This document shows, piece by piece, positions 23,012 to 34,426 of a DNA stretch of 64,000 nt. The notes below the pieces were generated by a model, which saw only the letters and a list, made by a program, of their open reading frames with translations, did no database searches and was not told the origin of the DNA. Source of the stretch: Paramecium octaurelia (Eukaryota > Ciliophora > Oligohymenophorea > Peniculida > Parameciidae); the NCBI GenBank assembly GCA_905182995.1, contig CAJJDP010000136.1, forward strand, positions 273,325 to 337,324, given 5' to 3'. Position 1 is the stretch's first letter. Every line of letters starts with the position of its first letter. The position numbers were made by a program, and so were the translations under genes.

Positions 23012-24058
23012 ATGGCAGAATTACCAAAATCTTATTTAGGAGCACAAATTATTGAACCTGGAAAACCAATAAAAGTCAATGAAATTCAGGTTCCTGAATT
23101 GCACTAAGGCGAAGTATTGATAAGAGTGGAGGCAGCACCAATTGATTAGCTTGATATTGTGAGTGCTGGACCTGAAAATTACTTACATAAACAATATCCT
23201 TTTGTGCTTGGTGCAGAAGGTTCAGGAGTAATTGTGGCTAAACAGTATATACTATTATTCATATAAGTGAATCGGTATTGAATCTAGAGATAGGACAGAA
23301 AGTATCATTTCTAACGCTTTCATAATTCGGAGCATATGGATAATATTCAGTGGCTCACATCTCTTTAGTGTTGCCTCTTCCAGAGAACTTGAGTTTTGAA
23401 TAAGGAGCCTCTGCCATTGGAAATCCAGTCACAGTGATGTTAATGTTGGAGGAAGCAAAAGAGTTGAAAGCCAAGGCTGTCATAAACACTGCTGCAGCCT
23501 CATCCTTAGGTAGATAATTTCTTAGGTACTTTTAAAATAATGGAATCGAAGTAATAAATATCATAAGAAGAAAAGAACAAGAAAATACTTTGAAATAAGA
23601 TGGAGCCAAATATATTCTCAACTCATCAGATCCAAACTTTTCCAAAGATTTGGAATAATTGATAGCTTAGTTGAAGTATTCAATATAATATTAATTTTAG
23701 TGTATCTCTTTTTTTTGATGCCATTGGAGGAGAAATAACAGGCAAAATTTTTAAATTACTCCCAAGTGGGTCAGCTACATTTATTTATGGAATGCTTTCA
23801 GGCACTAATTTCGAAGTAGATGCAAAGGAAGTCCTTCTAAGAGGGAAGATCATCAAAAACTTTAGTTTATTAACAACCAAGCATGCTTTCAATCCTTTTT
23901 CACATAAAGAGGCTTTGTCAAAACTCTATGAACTATTAGAGACCCAACTACAGACTCATTACCATAAGTAATATACTTTAGATCAAATCAATGAAGCATT
24001 GGAAGATTAAAAGTAAAATGGATCAATAGGAAAAGTCTTAATACGTCCAAATAAATGA
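23012..24058 (+). CDS. Medium-chain dehydrogenase/reductase, quinone-oxidoreductase/enoyl-reductase type
   Basis: Two introns (23 nt at 23245-23267, then 25 nt) give 332 residues. It has the MDR layout: an N-terminal GroES-like fold (VLIRVEAAPIDQLDIVSAGP, FVLGAEGSGVIVAK), no zinc-ligand cysteines, GNPVTVMLM before the nucleotide-binding domain, and FFDAIGGEITGKIFKLLPSG. The position of the usual glycine-rich motif reads AAASSLGRQF. The substrate is not predictable; mitochondrial trans-2-enoyl-CoA reductase and quinone oxidoreductase are the closest types. Confidence 0.8.
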
Positions 24059-24309
24059 ATGTTATTCTGATTTTGGAATTACATATCCTAAATTATTTAT
24101 TCAATTAACATAATTAGAATTAACCTAATTAGGATCAATTTTCCCTAAGTTTTCATAAAATATTAATTACTAAAATTATAATTAATTTCTTAAGATAAGA
24201 TTAGTGCATTTTAATTCAGACATTAATAATCACTATCATATGTGTTCTTACCTACTTACCAATCAAATACTTATTATATTATAGAATTATAAGAATAATA
24301 TAAGAAAAA
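24059..24309. other. Intergenic between convergent genes
   Basis: AT-rich 3' flanks of two convergent genes; nothing else seen. Confidence 0.5.
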
Positions 24310-25094
24310 TCATAATTCATTAAGTTGTAATATTTTTCTAGGTCTTACTTTTGGCACAGGTCTATCTATTACGCTAACTATTTCCTCTTCCTTTAGATCC
24401 TTAGTCTCTTAAACACCTAATATTTTTCTTTCAAGAGCTCTAAGAAATATTGAGCTTAATTTTCCTGGAACCTATCTTGCTTTTAAATTTTATTCAATAT
24501 TGGACACATTTGATTAAGACACTGTGTCGAAATTACTTGAGAATGATATTGATTCAGATTCCAGTTTATTTTTGGTCAAAATTTAATCAATAAGTTCATT
24601 TTCAATCTATTTAGATGGAACAGCCGGCTATTGAATAACAACTTAAGATATTGGTGTATTATTATTCTCATTTATATTTTCTCTCTTCATCTCAACAACT
24701 TGATCTTCTTTTTACCTCTAATTCTCCTCTTGCTCAGGGATTGCACAATTATTTTCTGCACTTTTCTCTATTTCTATCACTTGTTAGTCATTAGTTGGCA
24801 GATTTTCTTCTTAATCCACAACTTGAAATATAGGATTTTTATTCGAATTATCTATTTATTCTTCCCTATTGTCTGTGCCTTTGTTTTTCAAACCATCATT
24901 AACATTTTCTATTATTTCCTCTTCATAAATATGACTTATTCTTTTTTTTACTTCTTATACGCTTTTTCTATAAGGAACTCCATCAACTAATGCTAGAGAT
25001 GATTATTCATGCCTTCTTTAACTACAACAATCTTATCCCATTTTTTCTATTTTAATTAAATTTATTACAATTTATAAGATTTACCAATTGCCAT
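24310..25094 (-). CDS. Glu/Gln/Asn-rich protein, unknown
   Basis: A 20-nt intron gives 254 residues. The N-terminus is basic and Gln-rich (MAIGKSYKLQQIQLKQKKWD); the remainder is acidic and disordered with many Asn, Glu and Gln. The end is more ordered (SIFLRALERKILGVQ ... PRKILQLNEL). No domain recognised. The long hydrophobic plus-strand frame over it is an antisense artefact of the Glu/Asn/Gln codons. Confidence 0.55.
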
Positions 25095-25493
25095 AATATA
25101 AATGAGAACCTGAAAGAAATGGAACCGTAGGATTCTTAAATAACTCCATTCCGATGTAAATACATAGTTACTTAAGAAATAAAAATGATAACAATTAGAT
25201 TCTAATCCATATGATGAAAATATTGGTTATAATTAAAATTCATGAATATTAGTTTTGAATTAATACAAATTTTAGGTTTCCTATACGTTAATCAAAAATT
25301 TATGAATTCACGTTAAAATGAATACTGAACATTTTCATTCTTGATTATTTGATTGATTAATAATGACTAAGTTAATTAGAATAAGTTTTCAAAATATATA
25401 TTATTAATCCTTCAATTAAGATTCTTGAATTAAAAAGTCAAGTATTACTATATTTCGTTGAACATAATTTATTATAAATCTTACACTTTCAAA
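25095..25493. other. Divergent promoter region
   Basis: About 400 bp of A+T-rich DNA between the Q/E-rich gene (minus) and the transporter gene (plus). No gene seen. Confidence 0.5.
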
Positions 25494-27139
25494 ATGATGT
25501 CAACGCAAAGCCAAGAATAATTGGTCCGATCTAGAGTATAAATCCTATTGGTTAATTTAAACATTGCCTTAGGATCCTTAAATATTGGGTACGTTGTCAC
25601 ATACTTGACATTGTCAATTGATACCCTATTCGCAGTACTGTAAGACTTTATTCTATGTATTTAGAGACATTAAAGACGAAGAAAAAACAGAAAAGCTAAG
25701 TTTGCTTGCTGGAATACTTCCATTAGGTAACGTAGTTGGAGTGTTTGTTGGTTATTTACTAAAATAAAAGTTTACAAATAAACAATGTCTTCACATAGCC
25801 GATCTAATAGGAATAACTAGTTTATTGGCAGTTATCTCAAACTACTATCTTATTGTTATCATAAGATTTGTTCTCGGAGTCTCAAATGGAATATCAAGCT
25901 ATTTGATGCCAGTTTACATAAAGTCAATCTGTCCATAATAATATTTTGGTTAGTTTAGTATGTTTGTTGGATATGGAATAAATACAGGATATGCCATAGG
26001 GCAATTAATGGGGATTGGTTACATAGAGTATTTAAACGAAAATATTCTGTTTTAGCTATTCAGGACCATCTTCGAATTGGTGGAGAGTAGTTTTTTTGTT
26101 CCCGACGGTTATATGCGTCATTCGTTCCTGCATTATGCACTTTGTTTACAATTATGACAGTCCCGAATAATTGATAAAGAGGGGAAACATAGAATAAGCA
26201 AAATATGTATTTTAGCATTAATATATGTAAGGTGATTTGTTAGATCTATAAAGATTAATATGTTGATGAATAATTTGAAAGGTACAAAACATTAGCTGCT
26301 TAATAATAATTATAAAATAATTAATCATTTTGTCACATTTTTTAAAGAAAGAAACTGATTACTTTATAAACTGGGATTATATCGGTATTTCCTAACTTAA
26401 CAATTAGATGTTAGTTTAAATATGGTGTGGAGTATTTGCAGTATTCTATTACAGTGCTTAAATCTTTTCAGATATGACAAATGATGATATAGTATAGAAA
26501 ACCATCTATACTTGTGGTTTGGGATTATCAGGATTTGTGTCTCAGTTTTTTACTATTTGCATGGTCAATAAATTGGGAAACAAATATATCCTAAGTACTA
26601 AATTATACTATTCAAAAGTGATTGGATCTTTTGTTATTGGATCGCTCAATTTAGCTGTTTCCATTATCTCAAAGCACGCTTCAGAAGGAAATGATATTAC
26701 TCTTTTTGTTCTCTTATTACTCTTAATAATGACCTTTGGTTCGACATTAGGTCCTGCTGCTTGGGTAATTGATAATAATTTTACATATATTTAGAGCATT
26801 GTACCATAACTAAATGACTGTGATGGAACATTTGTTGCTACTGAATTTCGATGGGCATTTTAAGCCATTGTTGTATTTTGTTATCCTTTTATGGAAAAGA
26901 ATCTTTAAGTATTTGGAGCTTTCTTATTGTTTGCTATTATCGACTACTTGTATTTCATCTATTGTCACTTCTTCTTGATAGATGGTAGAGGGAAAACCAA
27001 CAATGAAATTATAGCAGCCTATCATAATAAATTTTCCTATGCAATTGTTCCAATACCAAATGAATAAGCAGAAAATCCATAATCAGATTTATCATAGAGG
27101 CAATAATAAGGCAACTTTACTAACCAAAGAGAACAATGA
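25494..27139 (+). CDS. Major facilitator superfamily transporter, sugar-porter-like
   Basis: Five introns (25, 28, 25, 23 and 30 nt) give 504 residues. About twelve hydrophobic helices are visible: helix 1 NIALGSLNIGYVVTYL; the loop after helix 2 followed by AGILPLGNVVGVFVGYLL; helix 4 IVIIRFVLGVSNGISSYLMP; helix 6 WWRVVFLFPTVICVI; and helix 10 TFGSTLGPAAW, where sugar porters have GPxxW/GPIPW. A long cytoplasmic loop separates the halves. The substrate is unknown. The last intron (26765-26794) is 30 nt with no TGA, so its retention would not break the frame. The C-terminus is Gln-rich. Confidence 0.82.
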
Positions 27140-27497
27140 TTAACTAATATAATATAATTCGATTTAATAATTTGTATTGTATTGGTACAAAACAATAAAT
27201 ATCCTATTCAATTACAATATTAAAGGGTGTATTTTCTTTATAATTATTTAATTGGATTCTAAAATTTAAAAAAAATTTATTCTCATTTCAAAGCGATCTA
27301 TTCAAAGCCACAATTCTTTAATATATTTCAAGTTTATACTTAAATCTAATATAATTAATACAATTATGCTTTAGATAATTATTGTTTGATGGATTGTTTA
27401 AATAATAAGTCTTCCTATAAATTTGTGTTTTTTATTCTTTTCAAATAGATAATGACTAATCTAATATAATTATTAATACGATACAATTAAATATTCT
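27140..27497. other. Intergenic spacer
   Basis: AT-rich DNA between two plus-strand genes. No gene seen. Confidence 0.5.
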
Positions 27498-28283
27498 ATG
27501 AATAATATTTTGGATATTGGAAAAGGTTAACTCCTTAGTTATTCATCTAAAAAACCTCCCAGAACCTAAGAATAAGCCTGTGTCTCAACTGAAAGATAAT
27601 GGAAGCTTGATGTTTCCGATATACCTGAATGTGCAATTTGTTGTGAATACATGACGAAGAATTTGGCCACCTTAGTTCCTTGTGGGCATATTTTTCACCA
27701 AAAATGTTTATAAAAATATAAAAAACTGGAATGCCCTGTATGTAGAAAACATAATATATAATCAATCCCTCTACATTTTTAAATAGAATTAAATCTTAGC
27801 TAAAGCAATGAAACTAAATAGAATAAATTAATTTAAAGTACAACACCTAATTAAAATAATAAACAAAATTAAGAGATTAATAAGCTTAAAGATTTAATTA
27901 ATAAAGGAAAACAATCAATTGATCTCTGTATTTCTTAAAGCACCCGTACCTAATAAAATGATGCAATTTAAGATTAACGACTTAAATCTTGTGAGCTTCA
28001 ACTCAAAGAAATCAGCAAAACTCTAATGGATATTAAAAGCCTAATGGATAATGGTGAGAATTCAGCGAGAAAAATGAGTAAAGATTAAACTCTACCCTAA
28101 GTTCCATAGAAATACACCAAAACTGATCAATAAGGATTCTATCCTAATAATAATGATCGTTATTCTAAAAACCACCCCTTCAATAAGTTGCATAATATAG
28201 GCTAATCAACAAGGAGCTTGTAGTTTCAAAATTCATATAGAAATAATAGCCATTTTTAAAGTGAACAAAATTAATACAAATGA
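27498..28283 (+). CDS. RING-H2 finger protein (putative E3 ligase)
   Basis: An intronless frame of 261 residues. Residues 45-87 are a RING-H2 finger: ECAICCEYMTKNLATLVPCG followed by HIFHQKC, then CPVC. All eight ligands are present (C-x2-C ... C-x-H-x2-H-x2-C ... C-x2-C). The rest is Asn/Gln-rich with a short coiled coil (KSCELQLKEISKTLMDIKSL). No membrane helix. A ubiquitin ligase role follows from the domain class. Confidence 0.8.
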
Positions 28284-28325
28284 TATTATCAATAAATCAA
28301 TATTATTATCATAATTATATTCTAA

Positions 28326-28771
28326 ATGGAACAACATAAATAATATTGTAAAATTTCAAAGTAGGATAGAAGGTAAATTATACATGAGGTTCTTGTAAAT
28401 AAGAGACTAATATTGGAAGTAATTCGTTAGAGTCATCATAGGTTGCAAGAGAATTCAAAGTCTTGCCTTCAACTTGCAAATCCATAATTAATACTTACAT
28501 TAAAGAAGGGAGGATTGGCAAAAAGGAGAGAAGAATAAGAAAACTGAAAAAAGTAACTGCTATTTACACAATTACATTAAACCCATTAAATCCACTTTCA
28601 TCAACCATATCTACTGAATGTGAAATTGCTGAAGTAGAGTAACCGTCTCTCCAAAGCAATGTCTAATAATAAGAGCTTCCTTAAAAAAAACCATTTGATT
28701 TTCTAAGTTAATGGACTGAAACCTACGTTCAAGATTACAAAATGTACAAGTTCGGTGCAAAATATCATTGA
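28326..28771 (+). CDS. Small protein, unknown
   Basis: Starting at ATG 28326 and removing a 41-nt intron gives 134 residues ending YVQDYKMYKFGAKYH. A conserved-looking block is REFKVLPSTCKSIINTYIKE. The start and the long first intron are uncertain; the downstream frame (from about 28400 to the TGA at 28769) is more secure. It lies 42 bp after the RING gene on the same strand. Confidence 0.45.
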
Positions 28772-28868
28772 AACTTGATTATAATAATATAACACATATA
28801 GTAAATTCTAAAAAGTTCTCAATACTGTTATTTTTGAAGCAAGTTCATTTTTCTATCAAATTCCTCTT

Positions 28869-29800
28869 TCAACTAGTTCTTCCTCTTTTCGACCATTACC
28901 CTTGTTTCCCTTTCCTATTATTATAACAACTGCTTCTCCCTTCTAAAATACTATAATTTAATGATTCATACATCATTTAATCTAATTTATTCATTTTATA
29001 TTCAGTCATGGATTTCTTCATATTCAAGTTCTATTCAAACCTTGCCTTTGCATAATCCGCATTTGATAGTCCATTCTCTAAGGATGCTTTTTGAGAAAAT
29101 AATTTGTTGTTTAATTTCCTCTCATTTTCTAATTGTATTTGCTATGACAACGAATCTTTTTAATTCAATTTATTCAAAGTTTTATAAATTCTTTCATTTA
29201 AAATATCTTAGGCCTTTTTATAATTTGAATCATTCAATTCTTATTTCATTTAAAAATTCATTGATTTTTCAAGTTATTTTATATTCTTTTCGCTTTGTAA
29301 TTAGGATAAAAATTGGTCTTTACGTGTTTATTAATAGTTAAAATAATCTACCTTATCTTAGTGAATTTAATTTGCCTTTGCAATAGCCTAATCAACTGAG
29401 TCTCTTAGATGAAGACTTCTTAAATTAGCTTACTCCTCCCTTTTTATTTTGGCTTCTTGCAACATCTATTGATGCTTTTACTCTTAATTCTACAATCTCT
29501 ATTCAAGACTCTGAAAATTAATTTCTTATTTACTTTATTCTTCATGGTTAGAGATTCATCATATTTCTCCCTGATTGTTGACAATTCTAGTTACTTTAGT
29601 CTAGCTTAATATTCACGTGCCTATTTCATCTCTGACCTTTAACCAAGTATGATTGATTCTTTCTGTTTCATCCTAAATTCTTTCTCTTTGTTTTTCTCAG
29701 TTACATCATTTTGTAACTCTAGATATTTTATAAATTATGATAGTTCTTTGTCCTACTTGATTAATTGTCTTGAGTAATTTTATTCCTCTATTTTTAACAT
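28869..29800 (-). CDS. Coiled-coil protein, unknown
   Basis: One 23-nt intron gives 302 residues, almost entirely coiled coil rich in Lys, Glu, Gln and Asn (for example RLQNQEQKHQQMLQEAKIKR). It ends with a basic Gly/Arg-rich tail. No family recognised. The long plus-strand frame 28961-29341 is the antisense shadow of this coiled coil. Confidence 0.6.
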
Positions 29801-29823
29801 TCAATATATATATTAATAATAAA

Positions 29824-30414
29824 TCATATTTTATTAAATAATTCTTTTAATGTGCCTTCTTTGTGCATTTCCATCATTATATCACATCCACCAACAAGCT
29901 CTTGTTTAACATACTATTAATTATATACTACACAAGTACCAATTATGGGAATGTGGGCCAATTTGAATATTTCTTGATTTCTTCTCTCATCAAAGGGTCA
30001 GAAAGGACATCAACCGAATGATAATTTTAGACTTTGTAAAATTGAAGAACCTAAACAGCATAATTCGAATATCCACACATTGGTTGGGTTGGAGTTCCCT
30101 TCATGAATAACACAACTTAGTTTGATTTTATGATCTTCAAAATACTTCAATCATTTTACATTATCTATTTCCTTATGTTTTAATTAGATCTATTCTTGTG
30201 TGTATTATGGCTAAGCCTTTTGTTATGGCTAAAAATCTGGATGAGAATGATTGTGATCGTGATCATGAGAATGATCATGATCATGATTATGATTATGATT
30301 ATGATTATGATTATGATTATGATTATGGTTATGCTAAGAAAATTGAGCTACCATTCTTGTACTCATGTATAATTAAGGCATTCGCAATATCTGTTTTGAT
30401 ATTCTTTTAATCAT
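29824..30414 (-). CDS. Mitochondrial monothiol glutaredoxin (Grx5 type) with His/Asn-rich insert
   Basis: Two introns (26 and 25 nt) give 179 residues. Residues 1-26 (MIKRISKQILRMPQLYMSTR...) form a basic amphipathic presequence. About 35 residues of alternating His-Asn, then His-Asp and His-Ser follow, and then a Gln-rich linker. The glutaredoxin domain begins IIKSNQVVLFMKGTPTQPMC and has the active site CGYS, where monothiol Grx usually has CGFS. TFPQLYV and LVGGCDIMMEMHKEGTL complete the fold. Grx5 proteins carry Fe-S clusters in mitochondria. The His tract is an addition to the family and might bind metal. Confidence 0.87.
30285..30326 (+). repeat. (GATTAT)7 hexanucleotide repeat
   Basis: Seven exact copies of GATTAT on the plus strand, read on the minus strand as CAT-AAT (His-Asn). 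This is the core of the His-rich insert in the glutaredoxin gene. Confidence 0.95.
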
Positions 30415-30740
30415 TCTTAAATTAAATATTCTTAATATTTATTAATGCTTAAAGCTGCTTGGCTTGTGTAATTATTTTCAAATTTAAGAAATCATGGGAA
30501 TAAGTTGGAATCAAATATAAAACTATATGAGAGGAAGAATAAAAGATAAAATTAAGTTTATAAAATATATTTATTAAGCTTTTGTCATTCAAACTAATTA
30601 TTTATACTGTTCGATTCTAGATTTCTATAATTATATTTCAATGTATACCAGATATTGTATTGAAAGATCTTGCTATTTAAATAGGCTTTCTCCTTGGGAT
30701 ATTGCTTTTTGTTTCTATTTTTTTTCTTCGATTAATTAAT
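30415..30740. other. Intergenic spacer
   Basis: AT-rich upstream region of the glutaredoxin gene and 3' flank of the next minus-strand gene. Nothing else seen. Confidence 0.5.
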
Positions 30741-31190
30741 TCATAACAGTTTAAATTTCTACTCTTAATATATGCATATATTAATTTACTCTAGATTCTT
30801 TTATTCCTTAATGTTTTAAGCATCAGCATCATCCAACAAAGAGTCAACTAGATTATTAATATTCTGCATCTTAGGACAAGGGACAGAACATGATCGAATA
30901 TGAAAAAATTTATGAGTAGTTTTAGTTTTATGTTTCTCTTTAATCATTTCAGCAGCAGTAATACATTATTGAATAAGTTAATAAGTGGGATTATTACAAA
31001 TGTGCAGAGATTAATGAGTGTTAATAAAACTTTGGGTATGTCTCCCTTACTTTCTGATCAATTTAATAGGAGATGGCTATATATCCTTAGTAACTATCAT
31101 ATGCTATGATTTGCAAACTGATTTGTACTAGCCATTTAGATTTTTGACTTATAATTCAGGGTTTACTGAATGTCTCTTTTTAATTTGCAT
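30741..31190 (-). CDS. Small basic protein, unknown
   Basis: An intronless frame of 149 residues (MQIKKRHSVNPELQVKNLNG ...). It is basic, contains scattered Cys and His (SLHICNNPTYQ, RSCSVPCPKM), and ends with a Gln-rich helix. No domain recognised. Support is the uninterrupted frame with many TAA/TAG-Gln codons, and its fit between neighbours (36 bp to the next gene's stop). Confidence 0.5.
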
Positions 31191-31226
31191 AAGTTAATGT
31201 TATATTATTTTCTAATAAATTTATTT

Positions 31227-33232
31227 TCAAGATCTTTTGCCCCCAATTCCTTCCCAAAATGCTTGCATATTCAATTTCCATTCTCCACTGATGTCAAACT
31301 CCCTCATCAAATAATATTGCTCCTGCAATGTTAAATTGAACCCTAACTCTTACAACCCAGCAGCAAGCTCTTCAAATTCGATCTGGCCTTTCAATTGCTT
31401 GTCGAGTTTCCTAATAGAATATGAATCAGAGCAAAAGTTACTTCATTAGATCCAATAAGAAGGAGTCAAAATTAGGATAATTGTCTGCAAACAACCTCAA
31501 CTTTGCTATTATTTGTTTAATATCTGCTTCTTTGAAGACATCAGGCTTCTGCTTCATGTAATTTACAGTGAACTCATCAGCTCTCATCAACTAAAACTTA
31601 TAAACATTAAATTGCACAATAGCTCCCAATTGGAAATCCTTTATTAATCTCAATAAAACATTACTTTTTCAGTGTAATAATCATTAGTTAATGGATTTTT
31701 CTATCTAGATCTTTCTTAGAATTTTCCTCCCTTTAAATTATATCACATAATCAAATTACCCAAATTCCACTATTCCTCTCTGAAGTTTGATAAACTTAAA
31801 CTGTGTCATCTCCACAATAAAAGGATATGATAAATCTTCTTGAATTCTCCTCTCTGACCTCACTAATTAATCTTGATTCAAATCTTAAAATGAATTAATC
31901 TTAAGTAAAATTCTTCCTCACATCCTTCTTTGGAGGTTTAGGTTATAGGGAATAAACAGAACCCAAGGAATCTTCCTCATATCCATATCCATTATAAGGA
32001 GGCACTGGCTGATAAAACTTCTTACCTCTCTCTTATTTCAATGTGGCTGGTCTAATTATTGTACTTTAGATATTACTTTTATTAGATTCCTAAGACTTTT
32101 AGGTAGTATTCTTTTGTGAAATCATCACATCCATAGATAAAGCAATCTCTTCCATAAATTCTAACTTAGTTTCCGCAAATCAAATCTTATGGACTATAAA
32201 ACTCTTCCTTCTTTAATGTCATTCCTGGATAATGGGTTAGAATTGGTTATTTAGGTATCTTTTATCTTCTCAACATAAGTGGGTAGGGATCTTTTCCTGA
32301 ATTCTGCTTTCTAACTTCCTTGACTTCACAAGTATCATCTGCTAAATAATAATTGAGAGTGTAATAATTTAATTAGCCTTCAATTGAGGCATCATCCCAA
32401 ATGATATCAAAAGATAGCACTTTTCTATCATTACTAAGGTATTTATTTAATCCGCCATTTGGATGTCCTCCGCCCAATTTAACTTCAAAGTATTCCTTAT
32501 ACTCTTTGGTATCAGGAGGATTGATTTTCAAGTCTTTTGTCTCTTTTTGAGCCTGAAAATTATCTCTTGGCAATTACTCAGGCAAGGACAAGGGTTTACC
32601 CATATATTCATAAAATTCTCTTGTGTATGTATCACAATCACAAATACGATACACCTAATTTAATTCGAAATCATACTCTATCATAGAAATTGATGTTGGA
32701 ACATAATTGGAGATCCTCCCATGTATAAAAATCTTATTTCCCAAGCTTCTTTGGTATCTTCTATCTTTTTATAAAGAGTCCTTAAGGAATGCCTGAATTT
32801 TATACTCGAGGCTACAGTTATTTAAATTATTACTTCGGTAACATGGATTGTTCCATCAGAAAGGTAATAATAGATGATAACTTATCGAATTCTATAGTTT
32901 TCATTGGGATTTTCAACTACTGATTCTTGGAAGTATGAATAAAATCGTAAAACAGCTCGATCATATTTTAACCAAGGTGGTTGAATTCGTGGGATATAGT
33001 CATTTTCAGGTGGTTATCTACTACCATAAGTGAGATTTGGAGGCGTTCCCATTTTCATTGAGTCTAATAAATTTGGATCGAATTCTTCGTGAATGAAGTT
33101 TGTTTTTTCCTGCACAGTTCCATTGATATTCGAAAATTGTTGGGTTTTGTGATGACTTTCTTTGTACGGGTCTGAAAATACATGTCCAGGAAGAAATGGT
33201 ACTTGCTTTGGAAACTATGCATTCAAAGACAT
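31227..33232 (-). CDS. EFHC1/Rib72-like axonemal protein (DM10 domains)
   Basis: About 640 residues with several short introns (one is 22 nt after the first DM10 block). The N-terminus MSLNAQFPKQVPFLPGHVFS is the EFHC signature. Three DM10-type domains follow: LRFYSYFQESVVENPNENYR with VIIYYYLSDGTIHVTE; DRKVLSFDIIWDDASIEGQL with LNYYLADDTCEVKEV; and YIYGCDDFTKEYY leading to a third. The C-terminus has helical EF-hand-like remnants. EFHC1/Rib72 proteins sit inside the A-tubule of the ciliary doublet. Introns in the C-terminal third were not all resolved. Confidence 0.85.
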
Positions 33233-33371
33233 TTTTTATTTATATTAATGTATGAATATATAACTGGTTGGATTAAGCAATTAAAAATTAACTTTTATTG
33301 CTAAAAAATTTAAGTCTATATTAACTACTCATTCCCCATTATCCGTATATTTATTGAAATATTGAAAATTC

Positions 33372-34378
33372 ATGTAATAAAAAATTGTGTTTGATACCAC
33401 CAGTCTATCTCAGATGTAAAAGTTGATCCTTATTGAGATGTCCAGAAGAATAGAGGGAAAGCTACAAATTACTGGGATAGAAGCTTTAGGAAGCAAAGGA
33501 CTTTGAAGATAAATTACACCATATGAATGATGAAGATCATGAATGGGAAAAATTGCAAATAGAACTAGATTGCACACCCCATAACATTAAGAATAGCAAT
33601 CATATTATTGGTACGTATTTGAGGAATCAATTTAGTTAGACATGCTTTAGCTTGGCATAATTATTTTAAGAGAGCCACGGAATTCAAGGATCGAAATATT
33701 TACAGCTATGATTTAATGGATCCTCCTCTCCATTATTTGGGCAGAAAGTAATGCGAAAAAATGAGACCGGAAATCAATTTGATGGAATTTGATAAGGTGT
33801 ATATTTCACCTCTATTAAGGTATTTAATTTTATAATTACTTTACATTAGAACTATATAAACAGCCTAATTATTATTCTAGGATCACCCGCAGAAAGATAA
33901 AATACAGTTTATCCTGTGTCCTCACATAAGTGAAAAAATCAGCAGCTAGTATTCTATCTATAAATGGGGAAATTTGACCAATCTTCTTAAAGATGTATAA
34001 TTGTAAATTCAATTTAAATAGAATAATAATCCGATTAAGTTTGACATAAGCGAATTACCATAGGAATTGGAATTATGGTAATTTATCCAAATTGGAAAAT
34101 AAGATAAAGTTCAAAACTTAAAACCATGCAAAGAGGATTAAGAACAATATTTGGTTAATAAATTTGTCAAAAAGGGAAAAAACATTAGATTAGAAAAATC
34201 TAAACATGCTGAGAAGAGAGTAAAAATATTTTTAGAGAAACTAAAATCAAATTAGAATAATGGAAAAAAAACAGGAATTGTCTCTCATTCATAAATCATC
34301 AAAATAATATTAGCTTAGACAAATAAAGGAGTTGACACAAAAATCAAAAATGGTACAGTTTTAGGAATTAATATTTGA
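33372..34378 (+). CDS. Histidine phosphatase (phosphoglycerate-mutase) family protein
   Basis: Three introns (22, 25 and 30 nt) give 309 residues. The catalytic start motif is VRHALAWHNYF (RHA in place of the usual RHG), then VYISPLLRTIQTAQLL with the second catalytic Arg, and near the end TGIVSHSQIIKIILAQ with the second catalytic His. The N-terminal 80 residues are a coiled-coil extension. The Gly-to-Ala change in the RHG motif occurs in some family members; the substrate is unknown. Confidence 0.78.
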
Positions 34379-34426
34379 TAAATCAAAAATTTTTGAAACA
34401 TTATGTTATATTGATATGCTCAACTT

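Noticed and set aside
24631..24990. Long hydrophobic plus-strand frame
   Set aside because: It is the antisense of a Glu/Asn/Gln-rich minus-strand gene; complement of GAA/AAT/CAA codons reads as Phe, Ile and Leu.
28961..29341. 126-codon plus-strand frame
   Set aside because: Antisense shadow of a minus-strand coiled coil with a coherent spliced model.
30198..30410. Asp/Tyr-rich plus-strand frame over the GATTAT repeat
   Set aside because: The minus strand encodes a complete glutaredoxin with presequence across the same bases, so the Asp-Tyr frame is a shadow.
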